Under the pieces are notes generated by a model. That model was not told the origin of the DNA. It worked only from the letters and a program-made list of their open reading frames with translations, and did no database searches. The position numbers and the translations under genes are program-made. From assembly GCF_000380085.1 (NCBI RefSeq), contig NZ_KB904540.1, positions 23,686 through 87,685 on the forward strand: DNA of 64,000 bases. The letters run 5' to 3'. Source of the stretch: Streptococcus merionis DSM 19192. GTDB lineage: Bacteria > Bacillota > Bacilli > Lactobacillales > Streptococcaceae. Of the stretch, positions 22,133 to 30,895 are shown one piece after another (the first letter of the stretch is position 1; every line of letters begins with the position of its first letter).

Positions 22133-22588
22133 CTAATCGTTGACATCTTTTGTCATTTCACCGTCAAAGACCAGCAATCCTCGACATTTCCCGCAACGAT
22201 AATTAGCCGTGTTGATCCGCCGTTTTCTGAAATACTGCATACCACAAGTTTGACAATGGTAGCGCTTATAAATCTGACGATTAGGAAGCGCAGGTGCATA
22301 GCGAAGACCGTCTACTTGAGTTAGCAGCTGTTTGAAATCTTGATCTGTGTGACGATAGCCTTTTTTCTCAAAATAGAGATGGTAATGACAGAGCTCGTGG
22401 CGAACAATCTGGCGAAAGATCGCCAGACCATGCTCCTCATAGATTTTAGGATTAAAGTCCAGATGCCCATCTTTCGGAAAAAAGCGCCCGCCTGTTGAGC
22501 GAAGACGCTTATTCCAATGGGCTGTATGCTTGAAAGCCTTGCCGAAGTCTTCTAAAGAGACCTGCTTCACATAATCAGTCAAGTTCAC
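22133..22588 (-). CDS. SprT-family zinc metalloprotease-like protein
   Basis: A 151-residue SprT-like protein. The metal-binding HExxH-type motif appears as [11 protein letters not shown]-terminal zinc ribbon (CQTCG ... CGKC) follows. Bacterial SprT proteins resemble the DNA-protein crosslink protease SPRTN, but their role in streptococci is not established. The start at 22588 overlaps the tex stop by 14 bases, so the two are co-transcribed and probably coupled. Confidence 0.88.
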   Translation of the reverse strand: MNLTDYVKQVSLEDFGKAFKHTAHWNKRLRSTGGRFFPKDGHLDFNPKIYEEHGLAIFRQIVRHELCHYHLYFEKKGYRHTDQDFKQLLTQVDGLRYAPALPNRQIYKRYHCQTCGMQYFRKRRINTANYRCGKCRGLLVFDGEMTKDVND

Positions 22589-24734
22589 GAGGCTTCACCA
22601 AACTAAGGCCGATACGACTGCGCTTGATATCGACCTCAGTCACCCAAACCGTTACAATATCCCCAACCGCTAAGATAGTGCTTGGGTGTGGCAATTGAGG
22701 CAGGCGCCCTGTTTTCTTATCACGCTTGCGCTCAACCATGCGAGAGATATGGATAAGTCCATCTTCGTGGACACCGATATCGACAAAAGCTCCAAAATCA
22801 ACAATATTACGGACAACGCCTTCTAGTTCCTGACCGATTTTAAGATCTTTCATATCCAAAACGTCCTGACGCAGGGCTGGCGCTGCAAAATCATCACGCA
22901 GATCACGTCCCGGCTTGAGCAGATCAGCCACAATATCCTTTAACGTAGCCTGACCAAGCCCCAAACTATCAGCTGTCACCGCTAAATCAAGGGCTTGTAG
23001 TTTGGCTTGAGCGGACTCATCTAACTCTGTAATCTCTAGTTGCTCGAGAAGGGCTTGAACAGCTGGGTAAGACTCTGGGTGAACACCTGTATTATCCAAG
23101 AAGTTCTCCGCATTTGGAAGACGAAGAAAGCCAGCTGCCTGCTCAAAGGCCTTATCTCCTAGACGCGGCACTTTTTTCAGCTCCTGACGGCTCCTAATCT
23201 CGCCATTCTCCTCGCGGTAGGCCACGATATTTTCTGAAATGGTCTTGTTAAGCCCAGCCACGTGAGACAAAAGTGCTGGACTTGCAGTATTGACATTGAC
23301 ACCAACTTGGTTAACCACAGTCTCAACGACAAAGTCTAGTTGCTCACTCAATTTCTTCTGGCTAACATCATGCTGGTACTGACCAACACCAATGGATTTA
23401 GGATCGATTTTGACCAACTCAGCCAGCGGGTCTTGGAGACGACGGGCGATTGAAATAGCTGAGCGTTTCTCAACGGTTAATTCTGGAAATTCATGACGAG
23501 CCAGTTCAGAGGCAGAGTAGACTGATGCGCCGCTCTCATTGACAATGACATAAGAGACACCGGGATGATTCGGTAAGACTTCGGCCACAAAGGCTTCACT
23601 TTCACGACTGGCTGTCCCGTTACCAATGGCTATAATTTCCACCGCATATTGGTCAATCAGGAGTGATAACTCTTTCTTAGCTTCCTCAATCTGACTTGCT
23701 GAGGCCGGTTTGACCGGGTGGATAACCTGAGTGGTCAAGAGTTTTCCCGTCGCATCAACAACAGCTAGCTTGGCTCCTGTCCGAAAAGCTGGGTCAAAGC
23801 CAAGCACAGTTTTGCCCTTGAGCGGTGGCACCAGAAGTAGATTGCGCAAGTTTGTTGAAAAAAGCTGAATAGCACCATCTTCAGCAGTTTCCGTCAATTC
23901 AGACCGTACTCGGCGCTCCATGGCAGGGACGATTTTCTTTTTGATAGCATCTGTGACAGCGTCTTCGATATAGTGATTGACCGCTTTGAAGCGAGCAAGG
24001 AAGAATCGCTGCATCTTGTCAAAATTGTGGCTAAAGCTAACTTTCAAGATTCCTAAACTCTCACCACGGTTAATCGCTAGAACGCGATACCCTTGGAGTT
24101 TGCTGACAGGCTCTGAAAAATCATAGTAAAGCTGGAAAACTTCCTTTTCGTCAGCTTTCTGATCTTTAACGCTAGCGTTTAGGCTTGAATTGGTCCAGAT
24201 TTCATTATAAGTCCAAGCACGGAGCTTGGTGTCTTCTGCTAGACTTTCCGCCAAAATATCAACAGCACCTGACAAGGCTTTTTCAACAGTTGGAAAGGCT
24301 TCTGAAATAAACTTTTCCGCTTGAGTTGAAAGGTCAGCCACATTTTGCAGGATCAAACGGGTCAAGTCCAAAAGACCTGCTTCACGCGCAATAGTCGCCT
24401 TAGTGCGGCGTTTTTCCTTATAGGGCAAGTAGAGTTCTTCGACATCAGCTAATTTTTCCGCTGCCTCAATGTTCGCACGGAGCTGGTCGGTCAGTTTCCC
24501 CAAAGATGCGATCTTAGCAAGAACGACTTCCTTTCGCTCTGCTAAAGCCGTCAGGCTCTTGTCCATGTCAATAATAGCCTTGATAGCCACCTCATCGAGA
24601 TCACCAGTCGCTTCCTTACGGTAGCGGGCAATAAAGGGAATGGTGTTTCCCTCAGCAGTCAAAGTCAACACCGTATCAATCTGTTTGAGGCTCAAACCAA
24701 GCGCCTCGGTCATTTGTAAATATTTCTTATCCAT
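22575..24734 (-). CDS. tex: Tex family RNA-binding protein
   Basis: A 719-residue Tex protein. In order it has an N-terminal HTH-like region, a YqgF/RNase H-like domain ([19 protein letters not shown]), helix-hairpin-helix domains ([18 protein letters not shown]) and a C-terminal S1 RNA-binding domain ([19 protein letters not shown]). Tex proteins bind nucleic acid and affect transcription and toxin or virulence gene expression in several bacteria; the mechanism is incompletely known. The promoter TGGTATAAT lies so close to the ATG that the mRNA is probably leaderless. It is followed by sprT. Confidence 0.93.
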   Translation of the reverse strand: MDKKYLQMTEALGLSLKQIDTVLTLTAEGNTIPFIARYRKEATGDLDEVAIKAIIDMDKSLTALAERKEVVLAKIASLGKLTDQLRANIEAAEKLADVEELYLPYKEKRRTKATIAREAGLLDLTRLILQNVADLSTQAEKFISEAFPTVEKALSGAVDILAESLAEDTKLRAWTYNEIWTNSSLNASVKDQKADEKEVFQLYYDFSEPVSKLQGYRVLAINRGESLGILKVSFSHNFDKMQRFFLARFKAVNHYIEDAVTDAIKKKIVPAMERRVRSELTETAEDGAIQLFSTNLRNLLLVPPLKGKTVLGFDPAFRTGAKLAVVDATGKLLTTQVIHPVKPASASQIEEAKKELSLLIDQYAVEIIAIGNGTASRESEAFVAEVLPNHPGVSYVIVNESGASVYSASELARHEFPELTVEKRSAISIARRLQDPLAELVKIDPKSIGVGQYQHDVSQKKLSEQLDFVVETVVNQVGVNVNTASPALLSHVAGLNKTISENIVAYREENGEIRSRQELKKVPRLGDKAFEQAAGFLRLPNAENFLDNTGVHPESYPAVQALLEQLEITELDESAQAKLQALDLAVTADSLGLGQATLKDIVADLLKPGRDLRDDFAAPALRQDVLDMKDLKIGQELEGVVRNIVDFGAFVDIGVHEDGLIHISRMVERKRDKKTGRLPQLPHPSTILAVGDIVTVWVTEVDIKRSRIGLSLVKPRELD

Positions 24735-24741
24735 AAAGTTT

Positions 24742-24750
24742 ATTATACCA
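24742..24750 (-). promoter_or_regulatory. Extended -10 promoter of tex, giving a probable leaderless mRNA
   Basis: TGGTATAAT reads on the minus strand (TATAAT at 24742-24747) with only seven bases between it and the ATG at 24734. Transcription normally starts about 7 bases after the -10, i.e. at or next to the start codon, and no Shine-Dalgarno sequence exists. Confidence 0.6.
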
Positions 24751-25171
24751 TGATTCCGCTCGATATAGTGTGTTTAGTTTATCTTTTATCACGACAAACG
24801 CATGAAGAAATCATTTGTTGAAAAGTTGTGAAAATGATAAGCACCTACTTCATGGCAATCTATGAGAAAACTGATGGAAGTTTATCTGAAATCCTTTAGT
24901 TTCGCATTTTCCAGTAACCGTATGAAGAAATTATTTTCTGCAATTATAGGCTTGAATTTACAGTATTTCAGAAATAATTTAGAAGAATTTTCTTTATGCC
25001 TTTCCTCACCAACGAAAAGTAACAGCTCCCGCTATTTTTCCTCAAATCTGGAGTGACAAAAGACTCCCATCCAAAATTCTTGTCAAGACCTTCTTAGAAC
25101 GTTTATTCGAAAAATTTTAAGCCATTTAAGGTATAATGGACTTAAAATAACAGAAAGTAGGAGAAAAGACG
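24751..25171. other. Non-coding gap between tex and the small conserved ORF
   Basis: This divergent intergenic region is AT-rich. A short frame at 24862-25056 has no ribosome-binding site and no recognisable product. TATAAT at 25132-25137, about 35 bases before the small ORF at 25172, is the likely promoter for the rightward unit, although its -35 is poor. I see nothing else. Confidence 0.4.
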
Positions 25172-25312
25172 ATGCCTGTAACCTATAAAAAACAAGATGA
25201 GTGGGACAAGCTCTTTGAACAATTTGCTTCCTTTGATGACTTAGAAAGCGTTCATTTTCCAGAGCCAGAGCCAAAGTCTAATTCTGATTCAAACTTCAGT
25301 GAGGAAGACTAA
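25172..25312 (+). CDS. 46-residue acidic protein, conserved streptococcal type
   Basis: A short frame starting MPVTYKKQDEWDKLFEQFAS and ending in an acidic Ser/Asp/Glu-rich tail. GTAGGAG lies 8 bases before the ATG, a TATAAT lies about 35 bases upstream, and the stop is 3 bp before the next gene, so it is very probably translated. It resembles a small streptococcal family (SPJ_0845-like) of unknown function; that identification is from memory. It has no membrane segment. Its place at the head of the permease unit suggests co-expression. Confidence 0.7.
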   Translation: MPVTYKKQDEWDKLFEQFASFDDLESVHFPEPEPKSNSDSNFSEED

Positions 25313-25315
25313 GCT

Positions 25316-26212
25316 ATGTTTTCCAATCTCCCTCCCAGCGTTCTTCAGACTGGCGCTATCTTCATGTCCATCATGATTGAAGCGCTCCCCTTTGTCCTTC
25401 TTGGAAGTCTGATTTCTGGTGCCATTGAGGTCTATGTGACTCCCGATCGTGTCCATCACTACCTGCCTAAGAACCGATTTCTGCGCATTCTCTTTGGAAC
25501 CTTTATCGGCTTCTTCTTTCCATCTTGCGAGTGTGGCATCGTACCGATTGTCAACCGCTTTTTGGAGAAAAAAGTCCCTGCCTACACGGCTATCCCTTTC
25601 TTGGCAACAGCACCTGTCATTAACCCTATTGTCCTTTTGGCGACTTTTACAGCCTTCGGCAATAGCTGGCGCTTCACTCTATTGCGAGCCTTGGGAGCAA
25701 TCTTGGTTGCTTTGACATTAGGCCTCCTTCTTGGCTTTGTCAAGCATGACAGCATCATGCGTCCTGACCGAAAAACCGTCCACGAACATGACTTTTCTCA
25801 GTTGCATGGTTGGCGCAAGGTCTTTCAAAGTCTTATCCAAGCCATTGATGAGTTCTTCAATACAGGACGCTACCTCGTCTTTGGCTGTCTCTTTGCCAGT
25901 ATTGTCCAAGTCTACGTACCAACTCGTGTCCTCCTTAGCATCTCCACCAACCCGCTCATGGGGATTCTCCTTATGATGCTTCTAGCTTTCTTGCTGTCCT
26001 TGTGTAGCGAGGCAGATGCCTTTATCGCTGCTTCTTTGCTCTCTAGCTTTGGTATGGCGCCAGTCATGGCATTCTTGGTTATTGGTCCCATCATTGATGT
26101 GAAAAACCTGATTATGATGACCAGCTACTTCAAGACCAAAGCCATTGCGCAGTTTATTGGCATTTCAAGTTTGGTGGTCATTCTTTACACACTCATGATT
26201 GGAGTTCTCTAA
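25316..26212 (+). CDS. Permease of the YraQ/DUF318 family
   Basis: A 298-residue polytopic membrane protein with about eight hydrophobic segments. The family hallmark is FFPSCECGIVPIVNRFLEKK, with the Cys-containing PSCECG, followed by ATAPVINPIVLLATFTAFG. YraQ-type proteins are predicted permeases, sometimes linked to metal or sulfur compound transport; the substrate is unknown. Its stop overlaps the next start (TAATG). The partner downstream is the usual one for this family. Confidence 0.87.
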   Translation: MFSNLPPSVLQTGAIFMSIMIEALPFVLLGSLISGAIEVYVTPDRVHHYLPKNRFLRILFGTFIGFFFPSCECGIVPIVNRFLEKKVPAYTAIPFLATAPVINPIVLLATFTAFGNSWRFTLLRALGAILVALTLGLLLGFVKHDSIMRPDRKTVHEHDFSQLHGWRKVFQSLIQAIDEFFNTGRYLVFGCLFASIVQVYVPTRVLLSISTNPLMGILLMMLLAFLLSLCSEADAFIAASLLSSFGMAPVMAFLVIGPIIDVKNLIMMTSYFKTKAIAQFIGISSLVVILYTLMIGVL

Positions 26213-27027
26213 TGTTACGCTTTTTGATTTTGTTCGGCTATTTCCAGCTCGGCATCTACCTCTACCTGTCTGGCAAATTAGATCAGTATATCAATTTGAA
26301 ATACTCCTACTTGACCTATATTTCCATGGTGATTTCGCTGATTTTAGCTATCGTCCAGCTCATCGTCTGGGTGAAAAAGATGAAGACGCACAGCCATTTA
26401 ACCAAATGGTCCGATAAGGTAGAAAGCTATGGTCTTCTCATCATTCCGCTCATTGTCGGCACCTTATTTCCAACAGTCACTCTAGATGCCAATACCGTGT
26501 CTGCTAAGGGCTACTCCTTCCCACTGGCCGTGGAGAATGACCCTGCCACTCAGGAGCAAGAAGGTACGACCACCCAATACCTGCGCCCAGATACCTCGTC
26601 CTTCTTTACCAAATCCGCCTACACCGAGGAAATGCAAAAGGCCTTGGACAAGTATGTTAGCCAAGACCATATCGAGGTGACTCGTGAAAATTACATGGAA
26701 GTCATGGAGATTATCTACGACTACCCTGATCAATTTGTCGGCAAGACCATCACCTTCACAGGCTTTGCCTATCAGGATCCCGACAACGCCAGTAATCTCT
26801 TTCTGTTTCGCTTTGGGATTATTCACTGTATCGCCGACTCAGGTGTCTTTGGGCTCCTGCTGACCAATGTGCCTAAACAATATGACAATGACACTTGGCT
26901 CTCAGCCACTGGAAAAATCACGATCACTTACCACCAAAAGCTTAACCAATCCTTACCAACAGTAGAGATAGAAACCCTCACACCTATTGAAAAACCTGAT
27001 AACCAATATGTTTATCGAGTGTTTTAA
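26212..27027 (+). CDS. TIGR03943-family putative permease subunit
   Basis: A 271-residue protein with three or so hydrophobic segments in the first 100 residues and a soluble C-terminal domain (ENYMEVMEIIYDYPDQFVGKTITFTGFAY, FGIIHCIADSGVFGLL). This layout matches the TIGR03943 family, which is nearly always encoded beside a YraQ-like permease. It shares one base with that gene and probably forms a complex with it. The soluble domain resembles an OB-fold-like module. Substrate unknown. Confidence 0.85.
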   Translation: MLRFLILFGYFQLGIYLYLSGKLDQYINLKYSYLTYISMVISLILAIVQLIVWVKKMKTHSHLTKWSDKVESYGLLIIPLIVGTLFPTVTLDANTVSAKGYSFPLAVENDPATQEQEGTTTQYLRPDTSSFFTKSAYTEEMQKALDKYVSQDHIEVTRENYMEVMEIIYDYPDQFVGKTITFTGFAYQDPDNASNLFLFRFGIIHCIADSGVFGLLLTNVPKQYDNDTWLSATGKITITYHQKLNQSLPTVEIETLTPIEKPDNQYVYRVF

Positions 27028-27097
27028 AAGCAAAGAGAGTGAATGACACACCTTAAATGATCAAACAACGCTCTCCTTATCTCACTTGTAAATACAA

Positions 27098-27167
27098 CTA
27101 CTAAAAACTGCATGAAAGCAACGTTAGGTAAACGCCGCTTTCTTGCAGTTTTGTTGTTTTTAGAGTT
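27098..27167. repeat. Hairpin repeat, copy A (also serves as a terminator)
   Basis: ACTACTAAAAACTGC begins a 70-bp unit whose arms CTGCATGAAAGC / GCTTTCTTGCAG enclose ACGTT-aggt-AAACG, followed by TTTTGTTGTTTTT. Nearly identical units occur at 32027-32095 and 38207-38276. It lies between two convergent genes and is a good bidirectional terminator. Similarity to copy B resumes further right (AGGTGAGTAAAAGCCAATCA at 27183-27202). Confidence 0.8.
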
Positions 27168-27211
27168 TTTATTGTCTGAAACAGGTGAGTAAAAGCCAAT
27201 CAGCTACCTTT

Positions 27212-28147
27212 TTACTTGTTTACACTAGCCATTCTAAAATAGGTATAGGGCTTTCCTTTTATACTAATGCTCATTTGGTGTATATTTTCAGGTGTTGCGC
27301 ACCCTGAAAAACCTCCGTCTCCAATTGCATGGATATCAGCACCAGTTTCTTTCATCATTAAGCTAATCATTCTAATAGTATCCATATCAGCACCTTCAAC
27401 TGAACTATTCAAAAAAGTCATCGCTAACGTACCTGGTTTGTAACTATGAATATATTGAACTAACTCTTGGATCATTGAAACACTAATACCATGCCTAGAA
27501 CCTGGAGCAGGTAAATCAATACAATCTGCACCTGCATCTATCAATTCTTTTATGATAGCTTTATCATCTCGGTTTGCAATAGGATCTCCTAAAACAGGCT
27601 CTGTAATGCCATCCTCCCATTTACCTGCAAAAACAAATAACCGATCTCCATACTTCTCTTTAATCCACCTAGTTGCATTAATGACATCTCTTAAAGAAGT
27701 ACCACTTCCTGGATTGCCACCAAGTACAATGAAATCCACTCCCATTTCATAGCATAGTTGAACATGTTCAGGAGTGCAGAGCATTCCTTCCCGTCTATAA
27801 ATTTGTTTTTTTCCAACATCTGCCAAGTCATTCGTTAAACAGCCTAAATAGACTCCTATTGGTCTTTTACATCTTTCCTTAAGTTCTTTGTAAGAAAGCC
27901 CCTGCATCCCAATATTATTGTCTAAAACGTCTAAGTCAAAGGTATTGAGCATAACCATATCTGCTCCGAAAGAAAACATCAACTCAGAATTTGTGACTCC
28001 TCTGACGAGTCCCTCACTTGCAAATAACAAATGTTGTCCCATAATGACTCTACCTTCTGACTTTAAAATAGATTCTTTGAGCATCATGGGAGTCATTCCT
28101 TCAAAGTCGCTTGCAGACGCATTAATTAATCGTACCACTTCACTCAT
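27212..28147 (-). CDS. TIM-barrel-like protein of unknown function in the allose/allulose-like PTS operon
   Basis: I do not recognise this 311-residue soluble protein with certainty. It has the repeating strand-loop pattern of a TIM barrel (DFIVLGGNPGSGTS, LFVFAGKWEDGITEP, AGADCIDLPAPGSRHGIS, HAIGDGGFSGCATPEN), with Gly-rich loops that could bind phosphate. Similar proteins occur next to PTS genes and are often mislabelled as haloacid dehalogenase-like. It is the last gene of the operon, 11 bp after the EIIBC gene, so a role in handling a sugar phosphate is likely. An aldolase, epimerase or phosphohydrolase activity are all possible. Confidence 0.6.
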   Translation of the reverse strand: MSEVVRLINASASDFEGMTPMMLKESILKSEGRVIMGQHLLFASEGLVRGVTNSELMFSFGADMVMLNTFDLDVLDNNIGMQGLSYKELKERCKRPIGVYLGCLTNDLADVGKKQIYRREGMLCTPEHVQLCYEMGVDFIVLGGNPGSGTSLRDVINATRWIKEKYGDRLFVFAGKWEDGITEPVLGDPIANRDDKAIIKELIDAGADCIDLPAPGSRHGISVSMIQELVQYIHSYKPGTLAMTFLNSSVEGADMDTIRMISLMMKETGADIHAIGDGGFSGCATPENIHQMSISIKGKPYTYFRMASVNK

Positions 28148-28158
28148 TTAATTTCTCC

Positions 28159-29514
28159 TTAATCTTTATACCCAAATAAGAAGGTCAATATTGCTGAACC
28201 TACAAAAGCTACTACCATAGAGACAATAAATGCTACAAAGCCTTCACCTACAAAAAGTGGAAATGACAATATGCCGACAGGTCCCCCAGCGATTGCGGCT
28301 GCATTAGCAGATCCAGCAATTCCACCTGATAGAGCTCCCATCATTACCGCTATATAAAAAGGTTTTTTGTATTTTAGATTTATACCATAGATTGCTGGCT
28401 CAGTAATTGAGAAAAATCCTGTTACTGCAGCAGAAAATGCAGTCTCTCTAATATCCTTATCTTTTGATCTTAGAGCAACACCTAATGCAGATCCAGCTTG
28501 AGCCCAGTTACTTGGGCCTGTAATTGCATTAATTGTATTTCTCCCATAAAGTGCGAGATTGATTTGCCCCAAGGGAATAATCCCCCAATGAAGCCCAAAA
28601 ACAACCAATACTTGCCAAAGACCCCCTAATACTATTCCAGAGATTAATGGACTTAACTCATATAACCAAGAGTAGGCTTCCCCAAGAATATTTTGAAGTG
28701 TATTGGCAATAGGACCAATAACTATGAACATCAAGGGAACCGTGATAAAAAGTACGAGCAAAGGGGTTAAAATATTTTTCACAACGGGATGGATATATTT
28801 TTCACATATAAATTCCACTTTTGCCATAAAATAAACTGTTAGGATAATAGGTATAACCGAAGAGCCATACCCTTGCGCAGGAAATAGCATTTTTATTCCT
28901 AAAAATTCTAATCCCTCTTCACTTTGAACACTAGATTGAATAACAGGGCTGACCATTGCCACAGCTGCAACGACAGCTATAAAAGGATTACATTTAAATT
29001 TTTTTGCAGATGTATAGGCTAAATAAATCGGAAGGAACGAGTATACCGCATTATAAATCTCATTTAACACGATATAAAAACCATCCGTTGATTTCAATCC
29101 TAAAAAGGTAGTTCCAATCATTAATAGAGCACGTATCATCCCACCTCCAATTAAAATTGGTAGTACCGGAGTAAATATACCTGTTACCAGATCTACAATA
29201 CTATCTATAAATCTTCCTCTAACTTTTAAATCATCTTTTTCGACAGTATCAATTTTTTGACCTGAAATGCCGTAAAGTTCTTGAATGGCATTAAACACAT
29301 TACCGACTTCATTTCCAATGACAACTTGATATTGTCCGCCACTCTCAACAACGTTCAACACCCCTTTGAGATTTAACAAGGATTCCTTATCAGCTTTTTC
29401 TATATCAATCAGACGGAAACGCAAACGTGTAGCGCAATGTGCTAAGGATTTTATATTTCCTTCCCCGCCCACATAACTAACGATTTCTTTTGCTAGAGTA
29501 TTATACTTAGACAT
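28159..29514 (-). CDS. PTS EIIBC component, glucose/sucrose superfamily
   Basis: A 451-residue sugar transporter. The N-terminal EIIB domain (residues 1-about 85) has the phosphocysteine Cys27 in SLAHCATRLRF. The EIIC domain (about 100-451) has about ten membrane segments with GGLWQVLVVFGLHWGIIPL and FFSITEPAIYGINLKYKKPF, typical of the beta-glucoside/sucrose branch. No EIIA domain is attached and none is encoded in the operon, so an EIIA must come from elsewhere. It is co-transcribed with AlsE-like and RpiB-like genes, which suggests a substrate such as allose or a related rare sugar. Confidence 0.9.
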   Translation of the reverse strand: MSKYNTLAKEIVSYVGGEGNIKSLAHCATRLRFRLIDIEKADKESLLNLKGVLNVVESGGQYQVVIGNEVGNVFNAIQELYGISGQKIDTVEKDDLKVRGRFIDSIVDLVTGIFTPVLPILIGGGMIRALLMIGTTFLGLKSTDGFYIVLNEIYNAVYSFLPIYLAYTSAKKFKCNPFIAVVAAVAMVSPVIQSSVQSEEGLEFLGIKMLFPAQGYGSSVIPIILTVYFMAKVEFICEKYIHPVVKNILTPLLVLFITVPLMFIVIGPIANTLQNILGEAYSWLYELSPLISGIVLGGLWQVLVVFGLHWGIIPLGQINLALYGRNTINAITGPSNWAQAGSALGVALRSKDKDIRETAFSAAVTGFFSITEPAIYGINLKYKKPFYIAVMMGALSGGIAGSANAAAIAGGPVGILSFPLFVGEGFVAFIVSMVVAFVGSAILTFLFGYKD

Positions 29515-29534
29515 CTCAGCCTCCTTAAAATTTT

Positions 29535-30005
29535 TTATTTTGCTAATTTCTCAAATACTTCTAAATTTTGCTCTTCAATAGCCTTAATTTCGTTCACTCT
29601 CCGTTCGTGTCTGCCACCTTCAAAGGAAGCGCTAAGCCATTCCTTTACTATCATTTTAGCCAATTCCGAACCGATAACTCTAGAGCCAAATGCTAAAATA
29701 TTCGTATTATTATGTTCTCTAGATAATTTAGCTGAGTATGGTTCACTGCAAACAACTGCACGTATACCTTTTACTTTATTAGCTGCAATAGATATGCCAA
29801 CACCAGTACCACAAATTAAAATCCCAAGATCATTCGAACCGCTTGAAACACTCTGTGCAACAAGCTTCCCATATTTAGGATAGTCAGTCCGCTCAGCAGA
29901 GAATGGTCCAAAATCATCAACTTCATAGCCCAATTCCTTTAGAAACTCAGCTATAGTCAGTTTTAGTTCTAATCCTACATGGTCACTTCCAATTGCAATT
30001 TTCAT
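29535..30005 (-). CDS. RpiB/LacAB-family sugar-phosphate isomerase (ribose-5-P or allose-6-P isomerase)
   Basis: A 156-residue isomerase. The active-site Cys65 lies in LICGTGVGISIAANK, and GSDHVGLELK is the N-terminal signature. RpiB enzymes interconvert ribose-5-P/ribulose-5-P and, in E. coli, allose-6-P/allulose-6-P. Here the gene follows an AlsE-like epimerase by 18 bp and precedes the PTS permease, matching an allose-type pathway. A pentose substrate is the alternative. The C-terminus is a few residues longer than the E. coli enzyme. Confidence 0.88.
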   Translation of the reverse strand: MKIAIGSDHVGLELKLTIAEFLKELGYEVDDFGPFSAERTDYPKYGKLVAQSVSSGSNDLGILICGTGVGISIAANKVKGIRAVVCSEPYSAKLSREHNNTNILAFGSRVIGSELAKMIVKEWLSASFEGGRHERRVNEIKAIEEQNLEVFEKLAK

Positions 30006-30023
30006 TATTAGTTTCCTCCAATG

Positions 30024-30674
30024 CTATAAATTTTTTAAATTATTGTATATTTCCCTATAGCTCCTCTCTTTGCCAAACAGTGCTGAAGTCCCAAGGACAA
30101 AGCCAGTAACCCCCTTTCGACTTAACTTTTCAATTTTCTCAGGAGAGATGGCACCATCAACCATCAACTGATAACCGTATTGGGTGGATAATGTTAGCAA
30201 TTCATCCATTTTCGTATCAACGAAATCGAGATATTTTTGACCAGCAAATCCCGGATTAACCGTCATTACCATAATATAATCCACTAGAGGTAGTAATACT
30301 TTAATAGATTCCACAGAGGTTCCAGGATTGATTGCAATACCAACCTTTTTCCCTTTTTCTCTGATACGACCCAATGTCCGCGTGATTTGTTGGTCTGCTT
30401 CGACATGGACATAAATGATATCTGCTCCTAAATCAGCAAACTGATCAACATATCTTCCAGGATCTTGAATCATCAAATGAACATCAACTAATTTTTTGGT
30501 TGATTTCCTAACCAATTCAAAGTCCTGTAACCCCATTCCAAAATTTGGAACAAAGTGCCCATCCATAATATCCATATGGAAAATTTCAAAACCTGCCTCA
30601 TCAAGATTATGAACCTCTTGTTCTAAATTAGAAAAATCGGCACACATCATAGATGGACAAAGTAATTTTTGCAT
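30024..30674 (-). CDS. Ribulose-phosphate 3-epimerase family, AlsE-like
   Basis: A 216-residue TIM-barrel epimerase. Metal and substrate motifs are visible: CPSMMCADF, FHMDIMDGHFVPNFG, VHLMIQDP, MTVNPGFAGQ and VDGAIS. HMDIMDGHFVPN with SMMC at the N-terminus is closer to allulose-6-phosphate 3-epimerase (AlsE) than to housekeeping Rpe, but a pentulose substrate is not excluded. The ATG at 30674 has AAGGAGG 5 bases upstream; an in-frame start 11 codons earlier would lie inside the operator. It is the first gene of the operon. Confidence 0.85.
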   Translation of the reverse strand: MQKLLCPSMMCADFSNLEQEVHNLDEAGFEIFHMDIMDGHFVPNFGMGLQDFELVRKSTKKLVDVHLMIQDPGRYVDQFADLGADIIYVHVEADQQITRTLGRIREKGKKVGIAINPGTSVESIKVLLPLVDYIMVMTVNPGFAGQKYLDFVDTKMDELLTLSTQYGYQLMVDGAISPEKIEKLSRKGVTGFVLGTSALFGKERSYREIYNNLKNL

Positions 30675-30689
30675 AAAGACCTCCTTGTT

Positions 30690-30705
30690 GAGTAATCGTT
30701 TACTC
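30690..30705. promoter_or_regulatory. Operator 1 of the rare-sugar operon
   Basis: GAGTAATCGTTTACTC, a 16-bp near-palindrome of LacI-family type, just before the Shine-Dalgarno of the epimerase gene. Its centre is 63 bp from operator 2. Confidence 0.75.
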
Positions 30706-30752
30706 ATTCTTGAAAAATTTTTTCGCCTAAAAATTAGGCGATATTTGCGACG

Positions 30753-30768
30753 AGTAATCGTTTACTCA
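30753..30768. promoter_or_regulatory. Operator 2 of the rare-sugar operon
   Basis: The same 16 bases as operator 1, GAGTAATCGTTTACTC. The flanking CATTCTTGAAAAA also repeats after operator 1. Between the two lies the hairpin TCGCCTAAAAATTAGGCGA (30724-30742). Confidence 0.75.
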
Positions 30769-30772
30769 TTCT

Positions 30773-30800
30773 TGAAAAAAATTTGAGGAAACGATATAAT
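30773..30800 (+). promoter_or_regulatory. Promoter of the LacI-family regulator gene
   Basis: TTGAAA (30773-30778), spacer 16, TATAAT (30795-30800). Operator 3 lies just downstream, suggesting autoregulation. Confidence 0.6.
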
Positions 30801-30813
30801 TAAGTATAAACTT

Positions 30814-30829
30814 GGGTAATCGTTTACCT
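30814..30829. promoter_or_regulatory. Operator 3 of the rare-sugar operon, at the divergent start sites
   Basis: GGTAATCGTTTACC is the same operator core with G/C instead of A/T at the outer pair. It lies at about +3 to +18 of the leftward transcript and about +7 to +22 of the rightward lacI transcript, so a bound repressor would block both. Confidence 0.72.
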
Positions 30830-30838
30830 GATGTATCA

Positions 30839-30867
30839 ATGATAACACTTTCATAAAAGATTGTCAA
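30839..30867 (-). promoter_or_regulatory. Promoter of the rare-sugar PTS operon
   Basis: Minus-strand TTGACA (30862-30867), spacer 17, TATCAT (30839-30844). Transcription would start near 30832, immediately before operator 3, leaving a leader of about 155 bases that contains all three operators. Confidence 0.78.
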
Positions 30868-30895
30868 TAAAAAATTTTTTTGAGGGGGATATTTT

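Noticed and set aside
21773..22324. A 183-codon plus-strand frame opposite murA and sprT
   Set aside because: It crosses two genes and their promoter region in antisense, with no motif.
24862..25056. A 64-codon frame in the gap after tex
   Set aside because: No ribosome-binding site, biased AT-rich composition and no resemblance to a known protein.
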